Assembly: GCA_030684395.1 (NCBI GenBank)
Contig: JAUXTT010000012.1
Coordinates: 1 to 64,000 of the forward strand
Direction of reading: 5' to 3'
DNA: 64,000 nt
Source of the DNA: Bacteroidota bacterium
GTDB taxonomy: Bacteria; Bacteroidota; Bacteroidia; B-17B0; Aurantibacillaceae
Shown here: one piece after another, positions 49,890-57,977 of the stretch
Layout: each line of letters starts with the position of its first letter
How positions within the stretch are numbered: the stretch's first letter is position 1
The notes under the pieces: generated by a model
Seen by the model: the letters and a program-made list of their open reading frames with translations, nothing else
What the model was told of the DNA's origin: nothing
Databases searched by the model: none
Position numbers and translations under genes: made by a program

Positions 49890-51623
49890 ATGGAAAATTT
49901 CGTTGTATCGGCTCGTAAGTATCGCCCACAAACGTTTAGAACGGTTGTTGGGCAATCGCATATAACCAATACATTAAAAAATGCCATCATCAGCAAGCAT
50001 TTGGCTCAGGCTTTTTTGTTTTGCGGGCCACGTGGTGTGGGTAAAACAACCTGTGCACGTATCCTTGCTAAAACAATCAACTGTTTTAATATCACCAGTG
50101 AAGGTGAAGCTTGCGATACTTGTGATTCTTGTGTTTCCTTTAATTCCGGCGCATCATTAAACGTGTATGAATTGGATGCCGCGTCAAACAACTCGGTTGA
50201 AGATATAAGGAGTTTGATAGAGCAGGTTCGTTTTGCGCCTCAGTTAGGATCTCACAAGGTTTATATAATCGACGAGGTTCACATGTTATCTCAGGCAGCG
50301 TTTAATGCTTTCCTGAAAACACTGGAAGAGCCGCCAAAACACGCTATTTTTATTTTAGCTACTACCGAAAAACATAAAATTCTTCCTACCATACTTTCAC
50401 GTTGTCAGATCTTTGATTTTAACAGGATCAAGATAGAGGACATTTCTTCTCACCTTGCTTACATAGCAAAAACAGAAGGCGTTGCAGCAGAAGAAGATGC
50501 ATTGCACATCATTGCTCAAAAAGCCGATGGTGGTTTACGTGATGCCTGTAGTATTTTCGATCAGATGGTGAGTTTCTCCGGAAACAGCCTTACCTACAAA
50601 GCTGTTGTTGAAAATCTGCATGTACTGGATTACGATTATTATTTCAAGATCACGGATGCCATGTATTCCGGAAATCTTTCTCAGGCCTTATTAATATTTG
50701 ATGAGATCCTGAAAAATGGTTTCGACGGACATAACTTTATTGTAGGATTGGGTGAACATTTCAGAAATATTTTGGTTTGTAAAGATCCTATTACTGTTCA
50801 ACTATTAGAAGTTGGATCTAATGTAAAAGAAAAATATACCGCACAGGCTCAATTATGTGCTATGCCATTTTTGCTTAAATCACTTGGAATTGTAAACCGA
50901 ATTGATGTAAGCTTCAAAGCTTCTAAAAATCAACGGCTTGCCGTAGAGCTCGGACTCATGCAAATGAGCTACCTTAACAATGCTGCATCACTGGATGCAG
51001 AAAAAAAAAAGGATGAGCTAGAACCTGAGTTCGCACCCGTTCAACAAAAACAAGCAGCAGTACCGGTTTCAAACGGAGCGCCAACAGTGGTTACCGCAGC
51101 TACCACCAACAAACCCGTAACTTCTTTTAAAGACTTAGACATTAAATCTCCTTTTCGTTTAAACGAATTGGGGAAAAGTGCCACCCTTCGACAGGCTCAG
51201 GATGCTGTAGTTAATACCCAAAAAGAAGAAACCACTATTACAGAACCAATTACGGATGTTCCTGTTACTGAAGCTGATGTTCAAAATGCCGTTAAACAGT
51301 ATTCTGAAGAACAAGGTGCAAAAGGAAAACGGCAGGTAGAAGCTACTTTAAGTGCAAAACCGGTTGCGTTTAACAACAACACTATTTCCTTATACATTGA
51401 AAATGAGGCACAAAAACTCATATTCGATGATATTAAACAGGAGTTTCTGGATGCTATCCGTGCCCGACTGAAGAACTCTACTTTGCAGCTCAATGTTATT
51501 GAACATGTAGATTCTACCGTTAAAAAGGCATATACACCGAACGAAAAATTTGCGGTAATGACTGCCAAAAATCCATTACTTTTAGAATTGAAAAAAAGAC
51601 TTGATCTTGAAGTGGGACTTTAA
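49890..51623 (+). CDS. dnaX: DNA polymerase III subunit gamma/tau
   Basis: A 577-residue clamp-loader ATPase. Walker A is 'GPRGVGKTT' (46-54), the zinc module uses Cys65, Cys75, Cys78 and Cys81, Walker B is 'VYIIDEVHML', and the sensor/SRC region is 'LPTILSRCQIFDF'. The AAA+ core runs to about residue 230, the collar domain to about 365, followed by a variable linker and a C-terminal tau-like domain. The linker contains an in-frame copy of a short intergenic repeat (about residues 431-438). It would load the sliding clamp at the replication fork. No programmed-frameshift heptamer was identified. Confidence 0.95.
   Translation: MENFVVSARKYRPQTFRTVVGQSHITNTLKNAIISKHLAQAFLFCGPRGVGKTTCARILAKTINCFNITSEGEACDTCDSCVSFNSGASLNVYELDAASNNSVEDIRSLIEQVRFAPQLGSHKVYIIDEVHMLSQAAFNAFLKTLEEPPKHAIFILATTEKHKILPTILSRCQIFDFNRIKIEDISSHLAYIAKTEGVAAEEDALHIIAQKADGGLRDACSIFDQMVSFSGNSLTYKAVVENLHVLDYDYYFKITDAMYSGNLSQALLIFDEILKNGFDGHNFIVGLGEHFRNILVCKDPITVQLLEVGSNVKEKYTAQAQLCAMPFLLKSLGIVNRIDVSFKASKNQRLAVELGLMQMSYLNNAASLDAEKKKDELEPEFAPVQQKQAAVPVSNGAPTVVTAATTNKPVTSFKDLDIKSPFRLNELGKSATLRQAQDAVVNTQKEETTITEPITDVPVTEADVQNAVKQYSEEQGAKGKRQVEATLSAKPVAFNNNTISLYIENEAQKLIFDDIKQEFLDAIRARLKNSTLQLNVIEHVDSTVKKAYTPNEKFAVMTAKNPLLLELKKRLDLEVGL
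51184..51204 (+). repeat. In-frame short repeat within dnaX
   Basis: CCCTTCGACAGGCTCAGGAT is the wording of a dispersed intergenic repeat. In this frame it reads Thr-Leu-Arg-Gln-Ala-Gln-Asp, lies in the unconserved linker and keeps the reading frame open. A sister sequence forms the terminator loop at 17001-17016. Confidence 0.65.
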
Positions 51624-51639
51624 GTAAATTGCGTCAAAC

Positions 51640-51812
51640 AAAATTTAACCACATAGGCACATAGAAATTTGGTCTAGTTGTTGGATAAAGTATAAAATAG
51701 AAACTATGTTTTACACATAGTATTTAGTTGAAGTTTAATAAATAGCAAAATAAAAAACTCAGTGTAACTCTTCCGCCGCGGCGGATTCTCAGTGTACTCT
51801 GTGTTAGAAAAT
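51640..51812. repeat. Two adjacent intergenic inverted repeats upstream of the M16 gene
   Basis: An 'ACATAG/CTATGT' pair (about 51650-51720) is followed by an 'ACTCAGTGTAACTC...CTCAGTGTACTCTGTG' block (about 51757-51811). The second is split by a GC-rich palindrome, CCGCCGCGGCGG (51773-51784), that contrasts sharply with the AT-rich surroundings. It belongs to the CACAGAG/CACTAAG repeat set. Confidence 0.65.
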
Positions 51813-51825
51813 AAATAGAAAAAAT

Positions 51826-54780
51826 ATGATTAAAAATGTAATGAAAGTTTCTTTAGCATTGGCAATGATGCCGATGTTTTTGTTTGCTCAAAAACCAGCT
51901 TCAAAAGGCAAAGCTACTCCTATCGCTTCAACAGTGGCATCAACTGCTGCCGCTTACGAAACCGTGCCGGGCGATCCAATGAACACACGTATCTACACAT
52001 TAAAAAATGGTTTAAAAGTGTATTTAAGTGTTTATAAAAACGAACCTCGTATTCAAACATATATTGCAGTAAAAGCAGGAAGTAAAAATGATCCGGCTGA
52101 TGCTACAGGATTGGCGCATTACCTGGAACATATGTTGTTTAAAGGAACCGATAAATTCGGCACAAAAGATTTCGCTAAAGAAGAACCTTTGGTAAAAAAA
52201 ATCGAAGCTCTTTACGAAGTTTATCGTAAAACAACAGATACAAAAAAACGTAAAGCCATCTATCATGAAATTGACAGTATCTCAGGTGTAGCTGCAACAT
52301 TTGCTATTGCCAACGAATACGATAAAATGACAGCTGCAATGGGTTGCAAAGGAACCAACGCTTTTACATCTGTAGAACAAACAGTTTATGTAAACGATAT
52401 TCCTTCCAATCAATTAGAGAATTGGTTAACCATGGAAGCTGAGCGTTTCAGAAAACCTGTTTTGCGTTTATTCCACACTGAGTTAGAAGCTGTTTACGAA
52501 GAGAAAAACAGAGGTTTGGATAGTGATAACAATCAAGTGTTTGAACAATTGATGAGTGGTTTGTTTCAAAACCATACTTACGGAACACAGACTACCATTG
52601 GTACTATCGAGCATTTAAAAAATCCTTCGATGACCGAGATCAACAAATACTTTTACAAAAACTATGTTCCAAACAACATGGCTATTTGTATGAGTGGCGA
52701 TTTTGACCCTGATCAGGCAATAAAATTAATTGAATCGAAATTTGGCGGAATGGACTCTAAACCTGTTCCTGAATTTAAGTACAAACCGGAAGTTCCAATT
52801 GCAAAACCATTAGTAAAAGAAGTGTTAGGCCCAAATGCAGAAAACGTAATGATGGGTTTCCGTTTTGATGGTTCCGGCACTAAAGATGCTGACCTTAGTA
52901 TGCTATTGAGTTTGATCTTAAGCAATGGTAAAGCAGGTTTGTTTGATCTAAACTTAAACCAAAGCCAAAAAGTATTAGGTTCTTTCAGTTACTTCGAAGG
53001 AATGAAAGACTATTCGATGTTGCTTGTTGGTGGTGAGCCTAAAGAGGGACAAAAACTGGAAGAGGTTTCTAAATTGGTGTTAGACGAAATTGAAAAAGTG
53101 AAAAAAGGAGAATTTGCAGATTGGTTGATTCCTGCAATTATTACTGATCTTAAATATTCTCAAACTAAAGAACTAGAAGAGAATTCGGCAAGAGCTATTA
53201 AAATGGCAATGTCGTTCACTACTGATAAATCATGGTCTGATAACGTAAACAAAATCAATCGCCTTTCTAAGATCACCAAACAAGAGATCATGGATTTCAC
53301 CAAAAAAAATTGTGGAACTAACTACGTAATTGTTTATAAACGTTTTGGAGAAAATCCGAATGCACAAAAAGTTGACAAGCCTGAGATCACTCCGGTAACA
53401 GTAAACAGAGAAGACCAATCACCTTTTTTAAAGAGTGTGATCGATTACAAAGCTGCTAACATTGAACCGGTGTTTTTAGATTACAATAAAGATGTAACAC
53501 AGTTTAACATCAAATCTAACATTCCAGTTTTGTACACACAAAACAAAGAAAATCAAACTTTTGACCTGTACTATATTTTTGATATGGGATCAAACCACGA
53601 TAAATCTTTACCAATTGCTATTGAGTATCTTCCTTATTTAGGTACATCTAAACTTTCTGCAGAAGCTATTCAGCAAGAGTTTTACAAATTGGGAAGCAGC
53701 TTTAATGTGTTTAACTCTGCCGATCAGGTGTATGTGAGTTTAAACGGTTTAACTGAGAACTTCGATAAATCAGTAGAATTATTCGAAAGCCTTTTGAATG
53801 ATGCGCAACCAAATAAAGAAGTATTAGAAAGTCTGGTAGCTGATAAAGAAAAAGCACGAGAAGATGCTAAGCTGGAAAAAAGAATTATTTTGAATCAGGC
53901 AATGTATAATTACGGTGTATACGGTCCGCAAAACCCATTCACCAACGTACTTTCTGATACTGAACTAAAAGCCTTGAAAGCAGAAGATCTTACAGCTAAA
54001 ATTAAAAAACTAAGCAGCTTCGAACACCGTGTGTTGTATTACGGAACAAAATCGAAAGAAGAGTTAACTACAGTATTAAACAAATTACATAACGCTCCGG
54101 AGAAATTACAAGCAATCCCTGCTCCTGTTGATTTTAAAGAACAGCCAACAGGTAATACTGTTTATGTTGTTGACTATGAAATGAAACAAGCAGAGATCAT
54201 TATGTTTGGAAAAGGAACCCAGTACAATCCTGAACTTACTCCAAAAATCAATTTGTATAACGAATACTTTGGTGGTGGAATGTCGGGAATAGTATTCCAG
54301 GAATTACGTGAGTCAAGAGCTTTGGCTTATAGTGTTATGTCGGCTTACCGTGGACAAGGTAAAAAGGATAAACCTTATTACTCTTTCTCTTACATTGGTT
54401 CACAGGTTGATAAATTACCGGAAGCAATGGGCGGAATGTATGACCTATTGAACAATATGCCACAATCGGATGTAATGTTTCATGGTGCAAAAGATGCGGT
54501 GTTAAGCAAAATCAGAACAGAGCGTATTACCAAATCTAAAATTTTGTTCAACTACGAATCAGCAAAAAAATTAGGTTTAAACTATGATGTTCGTAAAACT
54601 GTTTATGATAAAGTACAAGGCATGCAATATAACGACCTTAAAGCTTTCCAAACAGAATACGTAAAAGGCTTGCCACTAAGTGTATTAGTATTAGGTAAAA
54701 AAGATAAACTGGATATTAAAACATTAGAGAAATACGGTACTGTGAAGTATTTGACTTTAAAGGATGTTTTTGGATATTAA
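51826..54780 (+). CDS. Secreted M16-family (pitrilysin-like) metalloprotease
   Basis: A 984-residue secreted zinc protease with a signal peptide (cleavage after Phe-Ala-Gln, about residue 22) and the inverted zinc motif HxxEH as HYLEH (H98-H102), with the distal Glu in 'HTELEAVYEEKNRG'. A degenerate second M16 half follows (about 520-984), lacking HxxEH but keeping 'GGGMSGIVFQELRESRALAYSV', the active-half-assisting R/Y region. Two-domain chains of this kind clamp around peptides and degrade them in the periplasm. It is monocistronic with a terminator. Confidence 0.95.
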   Translation: MIKNVMKVSLALAMMPMFLFAQKPASKGKATPIASTVASTAAAYETVPGDPMNTRIYTLKNGLKVYLSVYKNEPRIQTYIAVKAGSKNDPADATGLAHYLEHMLFKGTDKFGTKDFAKEEPLVKKIEALYEVYRKTTDTKKRKAIYHEIDSISGVAATFAIANEYDKMTAAMGCKGTNAFTSVEQTVYVNDIPSNQLENWLTMEAERFRKPVLRLFHTELEAVYEEKNRGLDSDNNQVFEQLMSGLFQNHTYGTQTTIGTIEHLKNPSMTEINKYFYKNYVPNNMAICMSGDFDPDQAIKLIESKFGGMDSKPVPEFKYKPEVPIAKPLVKEVLGPNAENVMMGFRFDGSGTKDADLSMLLSLILSNGKAGLFDLNLNQSQKVLGSFSYFEGMKDYSMLLVGGEPKEGQKLEEVSKLVLDEIEKVKKGEFADWLIPAIITDLKYSQTKELEENSARAIKMAMSFTTDKSWSDNVNKINRLSKITKQEIMDFTKKNCGTNYVIVYKRFGENPNAQKVDKPEITPVTVNREDQSPFLKSVIDYKAANIEPVFLDYNKDVTQFNIKSNIPVLYTQNKENQTFDLYYIFDMGSNHDKSLPIAIEYLPYLGTSKLSAEAIQQEFYKLGSSFNVFNSADQVYVSLNGLTENFDKSVELFESLLNDAQPNKEVLESLVADKEKAREDAKLEKRIILNQAMYNYGVYGPQNPFTNVLSDTELKALKAEDLTAKIKKLSSFEHRVLYYGTKSKEELTTVLNKLHNAPEKLQAIPAPVDFKEQPTGNTVYVVDYEMKQAEIIMFGKGTQYNPELTPKINLYNEYFGGGMSGIVFQELRESRALAYSVMSAYRGQGKKDKPYYSFSYIGSQVDKLPEAMGGMYDLLNNMPQSDVMFHGAKDAVLSKIRTERITKSKILFNYESAKKLGLNYDVRKTVYDKVQGMQYNDLKAFQTEYVKGLPLSVLVLGKKDKLDIKTLEKYGTVKYLTLKDVFGY

Positions 54781-54802
54781 CATTGGTCTGTACAATAAAT
54801 TC

Positions 54803-54835
54803 AAAAAGGTCGTCAGTAATGGCGGCCTTTTTTTA
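54803..54835 (+). terminator. Terminator of the M16 protease gene
   Basis: AAAGGTCGTC and GGCGGCCTTT pair (two G-U) around AGTAAT, followed by a T-rich tract, about 25 nt past the stop. It is placed ahead of the next small gene. Confidence 0.8.
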
Positions 54836-54862
54836 TTACTATTGGCGAATAATATTGAAGGC

Positions 54863-55165
54863 ATGAAGCAAATTTTTTACCTCATACTCACTGTTCTCCT
54901 ATTAGGCGGAATGTTTGTGAGTAATCCTAATGAAGAGAAATTTAAAACATTCCTGATCACAAATGCAGCGCAGGAAGTGGTGACGGAAGGAAGATTGTTA
55001 GATGGCCTTAAAGACCTTGTAGGAGGAGGTCCTGAATCTCAACCAAAGATCACTACGGATCGCGCAAACTATTACCTGCTTTCTGTTTATGATGTAAAAG
55101 GCGGAGAGAAAAATAAAAAATACCTTGGTGCGTTCGGGACTTTTTTTGAATTATCAAATGACTAA
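54863..55165 (+). CDS. DUF4359-like small secreted protein
   Basis: A 100-residue protein starting with Met-Lys-Gln and a hydrophobic segment to about residue 18, then 'NEEKFKTFLITNAAQEV' and a C-terminal strand pair 'NYYLLSVYDVKGG' / 'KYLGAFGTFFEL', the pattern of DUF4359. The start at 54863 places the signal at the very N-terminus; in-frame codons upstream would overlap the M16 terminator. Function is unknown; export or membrane anchoring is likely. Confidence 0.7.
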   Translation: MKQIFYLILTVLLLGGMFVSNPNEEKFKTFLITNAAQEVVTEGRLLDGLKDLVGGGPESQPKITTDRANYYLLSVYDVKGGEKNKKYLGAFGTFFELSND

Positions 55166-55276
55166 AACAACGAAATAAACCCGTAAGATGGTTTGCCGGT
55201 TCCCTTCTTAATTTCCACCAGCGGTAACAAACACTTCGCTCTTTCTTCTTAATTTTCGATTCTAAATAATTGAATT

Positions 55277-55939
55277 ATGAAAGCTCTTCGTTTGTTAGCT
55301 ATCACATGCATTGTACTTCTCGGCTTCACTTCCTTCTCACAAAAACCTTTAGTAATAAATCTGCACAAGGCAATGAAGAATAAGGAACTCATCATTGTTA
55401 ACCGCGAGGTTACGCCCATTACCGAAGAAAACCATAAAGGCATTAAGCTAAGCAAAGCTTACGGAGAAGGAATTGCATGGTTAAACAACATTGAATTTTC
55501 GAACGGAACAATTGAGTTTGATGTTCGTGGCGAAGATGTAAAACAACATAGTTTTGTAGGTATTGCATTTCATGGCAAAAACGATTCTACTTATGATGCA
55601 GTTTATCTCCGTCCATTTCAGTTCAAAGCTGCTGATGAAGTTTCACAAAAAAAGATGCTCCAGTACATTTCCCTACCTGAATTCACCTGGAGAAAATTAC
55701 GCGAGCAATATCCGGGTAAATATGAGAACTCAATTGCTCCTGCGCCGAACCCAAACGCATGGGTGAAAGTTAAGATCGTGCTCAATGAAACTACGGTCTC
55801 TACTTATATCAACGGGAACAAAGAACCGAGCATGGTCGTAGAAAAAGTTACTTCAGCTAAAACAGGATGGATCGGATTTTATGTTGCAGATACTTCAGGT
55901 GGGGATTTTGCTAATATTAAGATCACGAAAACAGATTAA
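55277..55939 (+). CDS. Secreted LamG/DUF1080-like protein
   Basis: A 220-residue protein with a signal peptide (cleavage near Phe-Ser-Gln, residue 22) and a concanavalin-like beta sandwich: 'GIAWLNNIEFSNGTIEFDVRGED', 'FVGIAFHGKND', 'YDAVYLRPFQF', 'AWVKVKIVLNETTVSTYING', 'KTGWIGFYVADTSGGDFANIKI'. The order fits the DUF1080 / 3-keto-disaccharide hydrolase-like group, whose members bind or cleave sugars, but catalytic residues could not be confirmed. There is no sorting domain and it appears monocistronic. Confidence 0.75.
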   Translation: MKALRLLAITCIVLLGFTSFSQKPLVINLHKAMKNKELIIVNREVTPITEENHKGIKLSKAYGEGIAWLNNIEFSNGTIEFDVRGEDVKQHSFVGIAFHGKNDSTYDAVYLRPFQFKAADEVSQKKMLQYISLPEFTWRKLREQYPGKYENSIAPAPNPNAWVKVKIVLNETTVSTYINGNKEPSMVVEKVTSAKTGWIGFYVADTSGGDFANIKITKTD

Positions 55940-55951
55940 TAAAACCTGTAC

Positions 55952-55980
55952 TTTATATTTAGATATAAAAAGTATATTTG
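55952..55980 (+). promoter_or_regulatory. Promoter of the MDR oxidoreductase gene
   Basis: TATATTTG at 55973-55980, with TTTA at 55952-55955 (17-nt spacing) in the -33 position. The ATG follows after only 10 nt, so the leader is very short. Confidence 0.6.
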
Positions 55981-55990
55981 AGATTACAAT

Positions 55991-56959
55991 ATGAAAGCCA
56001 GCATAAATACCATATACGGTCCACCAGAAGTACTTCAGGTTCTAGAGGTTGATAAACCAATTCCAAAAGACGATGAAGTTCTTATTAAGATCCATGCCTC
56101 AACAGTAAACCGAACCGATACCGGATTTCGAAACCCCGAATATTTTATTGTAAGATTAGTTGGCGGACTCTTTAAACCAAAGAACAAAATTTTAGGTTCG
56201 GAACTGGCAGGCGAAGTAGAAGCAATTGGTAAGGATGTAAAAATATTTAAAGTCGGCGATCAGGTATTTGGTTTAAGCACTTATAAATTTGGAACGCATG
56301 CAGAGTATATTTGTGTGCAGGAAGAAAAAGCAATTACATTAAAGCCAAATAACATGTCGTATCAGGAAGCTGCTGCAGTACCTGATGGAATGTTTCTGGC
56401 TTATTCGAATATTAAGAAAATAGATTTCACTAAAAACCCAAAGATTCTTGTCAATGGGGCAACCGGATCAATTGGCTCTGCAACTTTACAATTAGCTAAA
56501 CATTTTGGTGCAGAAGTAACTGCGGTAGGCAATACAAAAAATTTGGAACTTCTAAAATCATTGGGTGCCGATCATGTAATTGATTACAGCAAAGAAGATT
56601 TCACACAGTGCGGACAGTTATTCGATTTTGTATTGGATGTAGTAGGTAAAAGCTCTTTCTTCAAATGCAAAAAAATACTGAAACCAAAAGGTATTTACAT
56701 TTCTTCTGAACTAGGTTATTTATCACAAAATATTTACCTGGCCTTATTCACTCCACTCCTATTCGGGAAAAAGGTATTGTTCCCTATTCCAAAAGACACA
56801 AAAAAAGACATGGAGTTTTTCAAAGAACTTATCGAAGCAGGAAAATACAAAGCAGTGATCGATAGAACCTATCGCTTAGATCAAATTATAGAAGCTACAA
56901 AGTATGTTGAGACTGGGGAGAAAACAGGGAATGTGGTGATAAGCGTAATAACAACATAG
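55991..56959 (+). CDS. MDR-family NAD(P)-dependent oxidoreductase (quinone-oxidoreductase type)
   Basis: A 322-residue medium-chain dehydrogenase/reductase. 'DDEVLIKIHASTVNRTDTG' and 'GSELAGEVEAIGKDVKIFKVGDQVFG' form the substrate domain; 'VNGATGSIGSATLQLAKHFGAEVTAV' is the dinucleotide-binding loop (about 155-180); 'GADHVIDYSKEDF' follows. No catalytic or structural zinc cysteines are seen, placing it with zeta-crystallin/quinone oxidoreductases. The substrate is unknown. The TTG of the lipoprotein gene follows the stop codon by 7 bp. Confidence 0.9.
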   Translation: MKASINTIYGPPEVLQVLEVDKPIPKDDEVLIKIHASTVNRTDTGFRNPEYFIVRLVGGLFKPKNKILGSELAGEVEAIGKDVKIFKVGDQVFGLSTYKFGTHAEYICVQEEKAITLKPNNMSYQEAAAVPDGMFLAYSNIKKIDFTKNPKILVNGATGSIGSATLQLAKHFGAEVTAVGNTKNLELLKSLGADHVIDYSKEDFTQCGQLFDFVLDVVGKSSFFKCKKILKPKGIYISSELGYLSQNIYLALFTPLLFGKKVLFPIPKDTKKDMEFFKELIEAGKYKAVIDRTYRLDQIIEATKYVETGEKTGNVVISVITT

Positions 56960-56966
56960 AAACAGC

Positions 56967-57458
56967 TTGGCAGTTATTAAAATTATAATTATTTCTTTGG
57001 TATGCTTAGTGCTTGGGAACTGCGCTAATGAAAAACACCACAGCCCTGAATCAGTAAATAGTTTTAGCAGAAATATCGATACGTTAAAAAATTACATTGA
57101 TCTTAAAAAATACAAACCCGTAAATGTAATGTGGAAAGAAACCCGTTTTGATACTAAAAATTCAGGCAGAACTATTATTCCCGGGCCAACAGATTATAAA
57201 TTAGAAGCATATTTACAGTTCGACCGAAGCACCGCAGATAAACTGAAAAACGATTATAACGTAAATTCTGATTCAAACAACGTAATTTCAATAGATGAGC
57301 TTTGGTTTGGTTGGTTACCAAAAGATATGTTACACAAAGACAAATTAGACTCATCAAAAATAGACAATGCTGACCCTTTTTATAAATCACCACTATTAAA
57401 TGGAAGTTATGTTTTTATAAATGCAAATACAATACTAATAGAATTATACACAAAATAA
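56967..57458 (+). CDS. Small lipoprotein, TTG start
   Basis: A 163-residue protein with an N-terminal hydrophobic segment (about 4-17) and lipobox Leu-Gly-Asn-Cys. The mature part has no recognised domain but is rich in Lys/Asp and short strands ('TDYKLEAYLQFDRSTAD', 'SIDELWFGWLPKDML'). The only usable start ahead of the lipobox is the TTG at 56967; a stop codon lies six codons upstream. It lies 7 bp after the MDR gene, so the two probably form one operon. Confidence 0.7.
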   Translation: MAVIKIIIISLVCLVLGNCANEKHHSPESVNSFSRNIDTLKNYIDLKKYKPVNVMWKETRFDTKNSGRTIIPGPTDYKLEAYLQFDRSTADKLKNDYNVNSDSNNVISIDELWFGWLPKDMLHKDKLDSSKIDNADPFYKSPLLNGSYVFINANTILIELYTK

Positions 57459-57493
57459 TTAGATAAATAGTAAATTTCAAACCCAATAAGCCC

Positions 57494-57868
57494 ATGGAAT
57501 CAGTATCACCCAACATTTATGTAAAAGACCTTAAGGCAACCATTGGTTTTTACAAACAACTCGGATTTGAAGTAACAGCAAGCGTTCCTGAGGACAACCC
57601 TGTTATTTTTGCCATGATGGTTTGTGGTAAAGTGACGTTTATGTTTCAAACATTTGAAAGTTTAGGAGATGAGTTACCTGAAGTTAGCAGACAATCAGGA
57701 GGTTCTTTGTTACTCTACATCCAAACTAAAGAAATTCGTAAATTCTTTGCTCAACTAAAAGACAAAGTAAAAATTATAAAAGGATTGGAAACAACTTTTT
57801 ACGGCGCTACTGAATTCTCTATTCTGGACAATAACGGTTATGTGTTAACCTTTGCAGAAGACGAATAA
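57494..57868 (+). CDS. VOC (glyoxalase/bleomycin-resistance fold) protein
   Basis: A 124-residue single-domain VOC protein: 'SPNIYVKDLKATIGFYKQLGFEVTASV', 'FMMVCGKVTFMFQTFE', 'LLLYIQTKEIRKFFAQLKDK' and 'TEFSILDNNGYVLTFAE' give the paired beta-alpha-beta-beta-beta units. The His/Glu metal ligands of true glyoxalases are only partly present, so function is uncertain: binding, resistance or dioxygenase-like roles are all found in this fold. No start conflict. Confidence 0.82.
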   Translation: MESVSPNIYVKDLKATIGFYKQLGFEVTASVPEDNPVIFAMMVCGKVTFMFQTFESLGDELPEVSRQSGGSLLLYIQTKEIRKFFAQLKDKVKIIKGLETTFYGATEFSILDNNGYVLTFAEDE

Positions 57869-57897
57869 GCTGATACGCTGATTGTAAAATCCGACGG

Positions 57898-57955
57898 TTT
57901 CTCGCAGACTTACGCAGAGGAAGCAGTTAAACCCTTTGCAAAACTCTGCGAGAAA
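57898..57955. repeat. Inverted repeat TTTCTCGCAGA / TCTGCGAGAAA
   Basis: Perfect 11-bp arms (57898-57908 and 57945-57955) with a 36-nt centre holding another TACGCAGAGG block. It lies just before rsmH and is part of the dispersed CAGAG-type set. Confidence 0.8.
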
Positions 57956-57977
57956 TTTAATCACTACCTTTGCCTTT

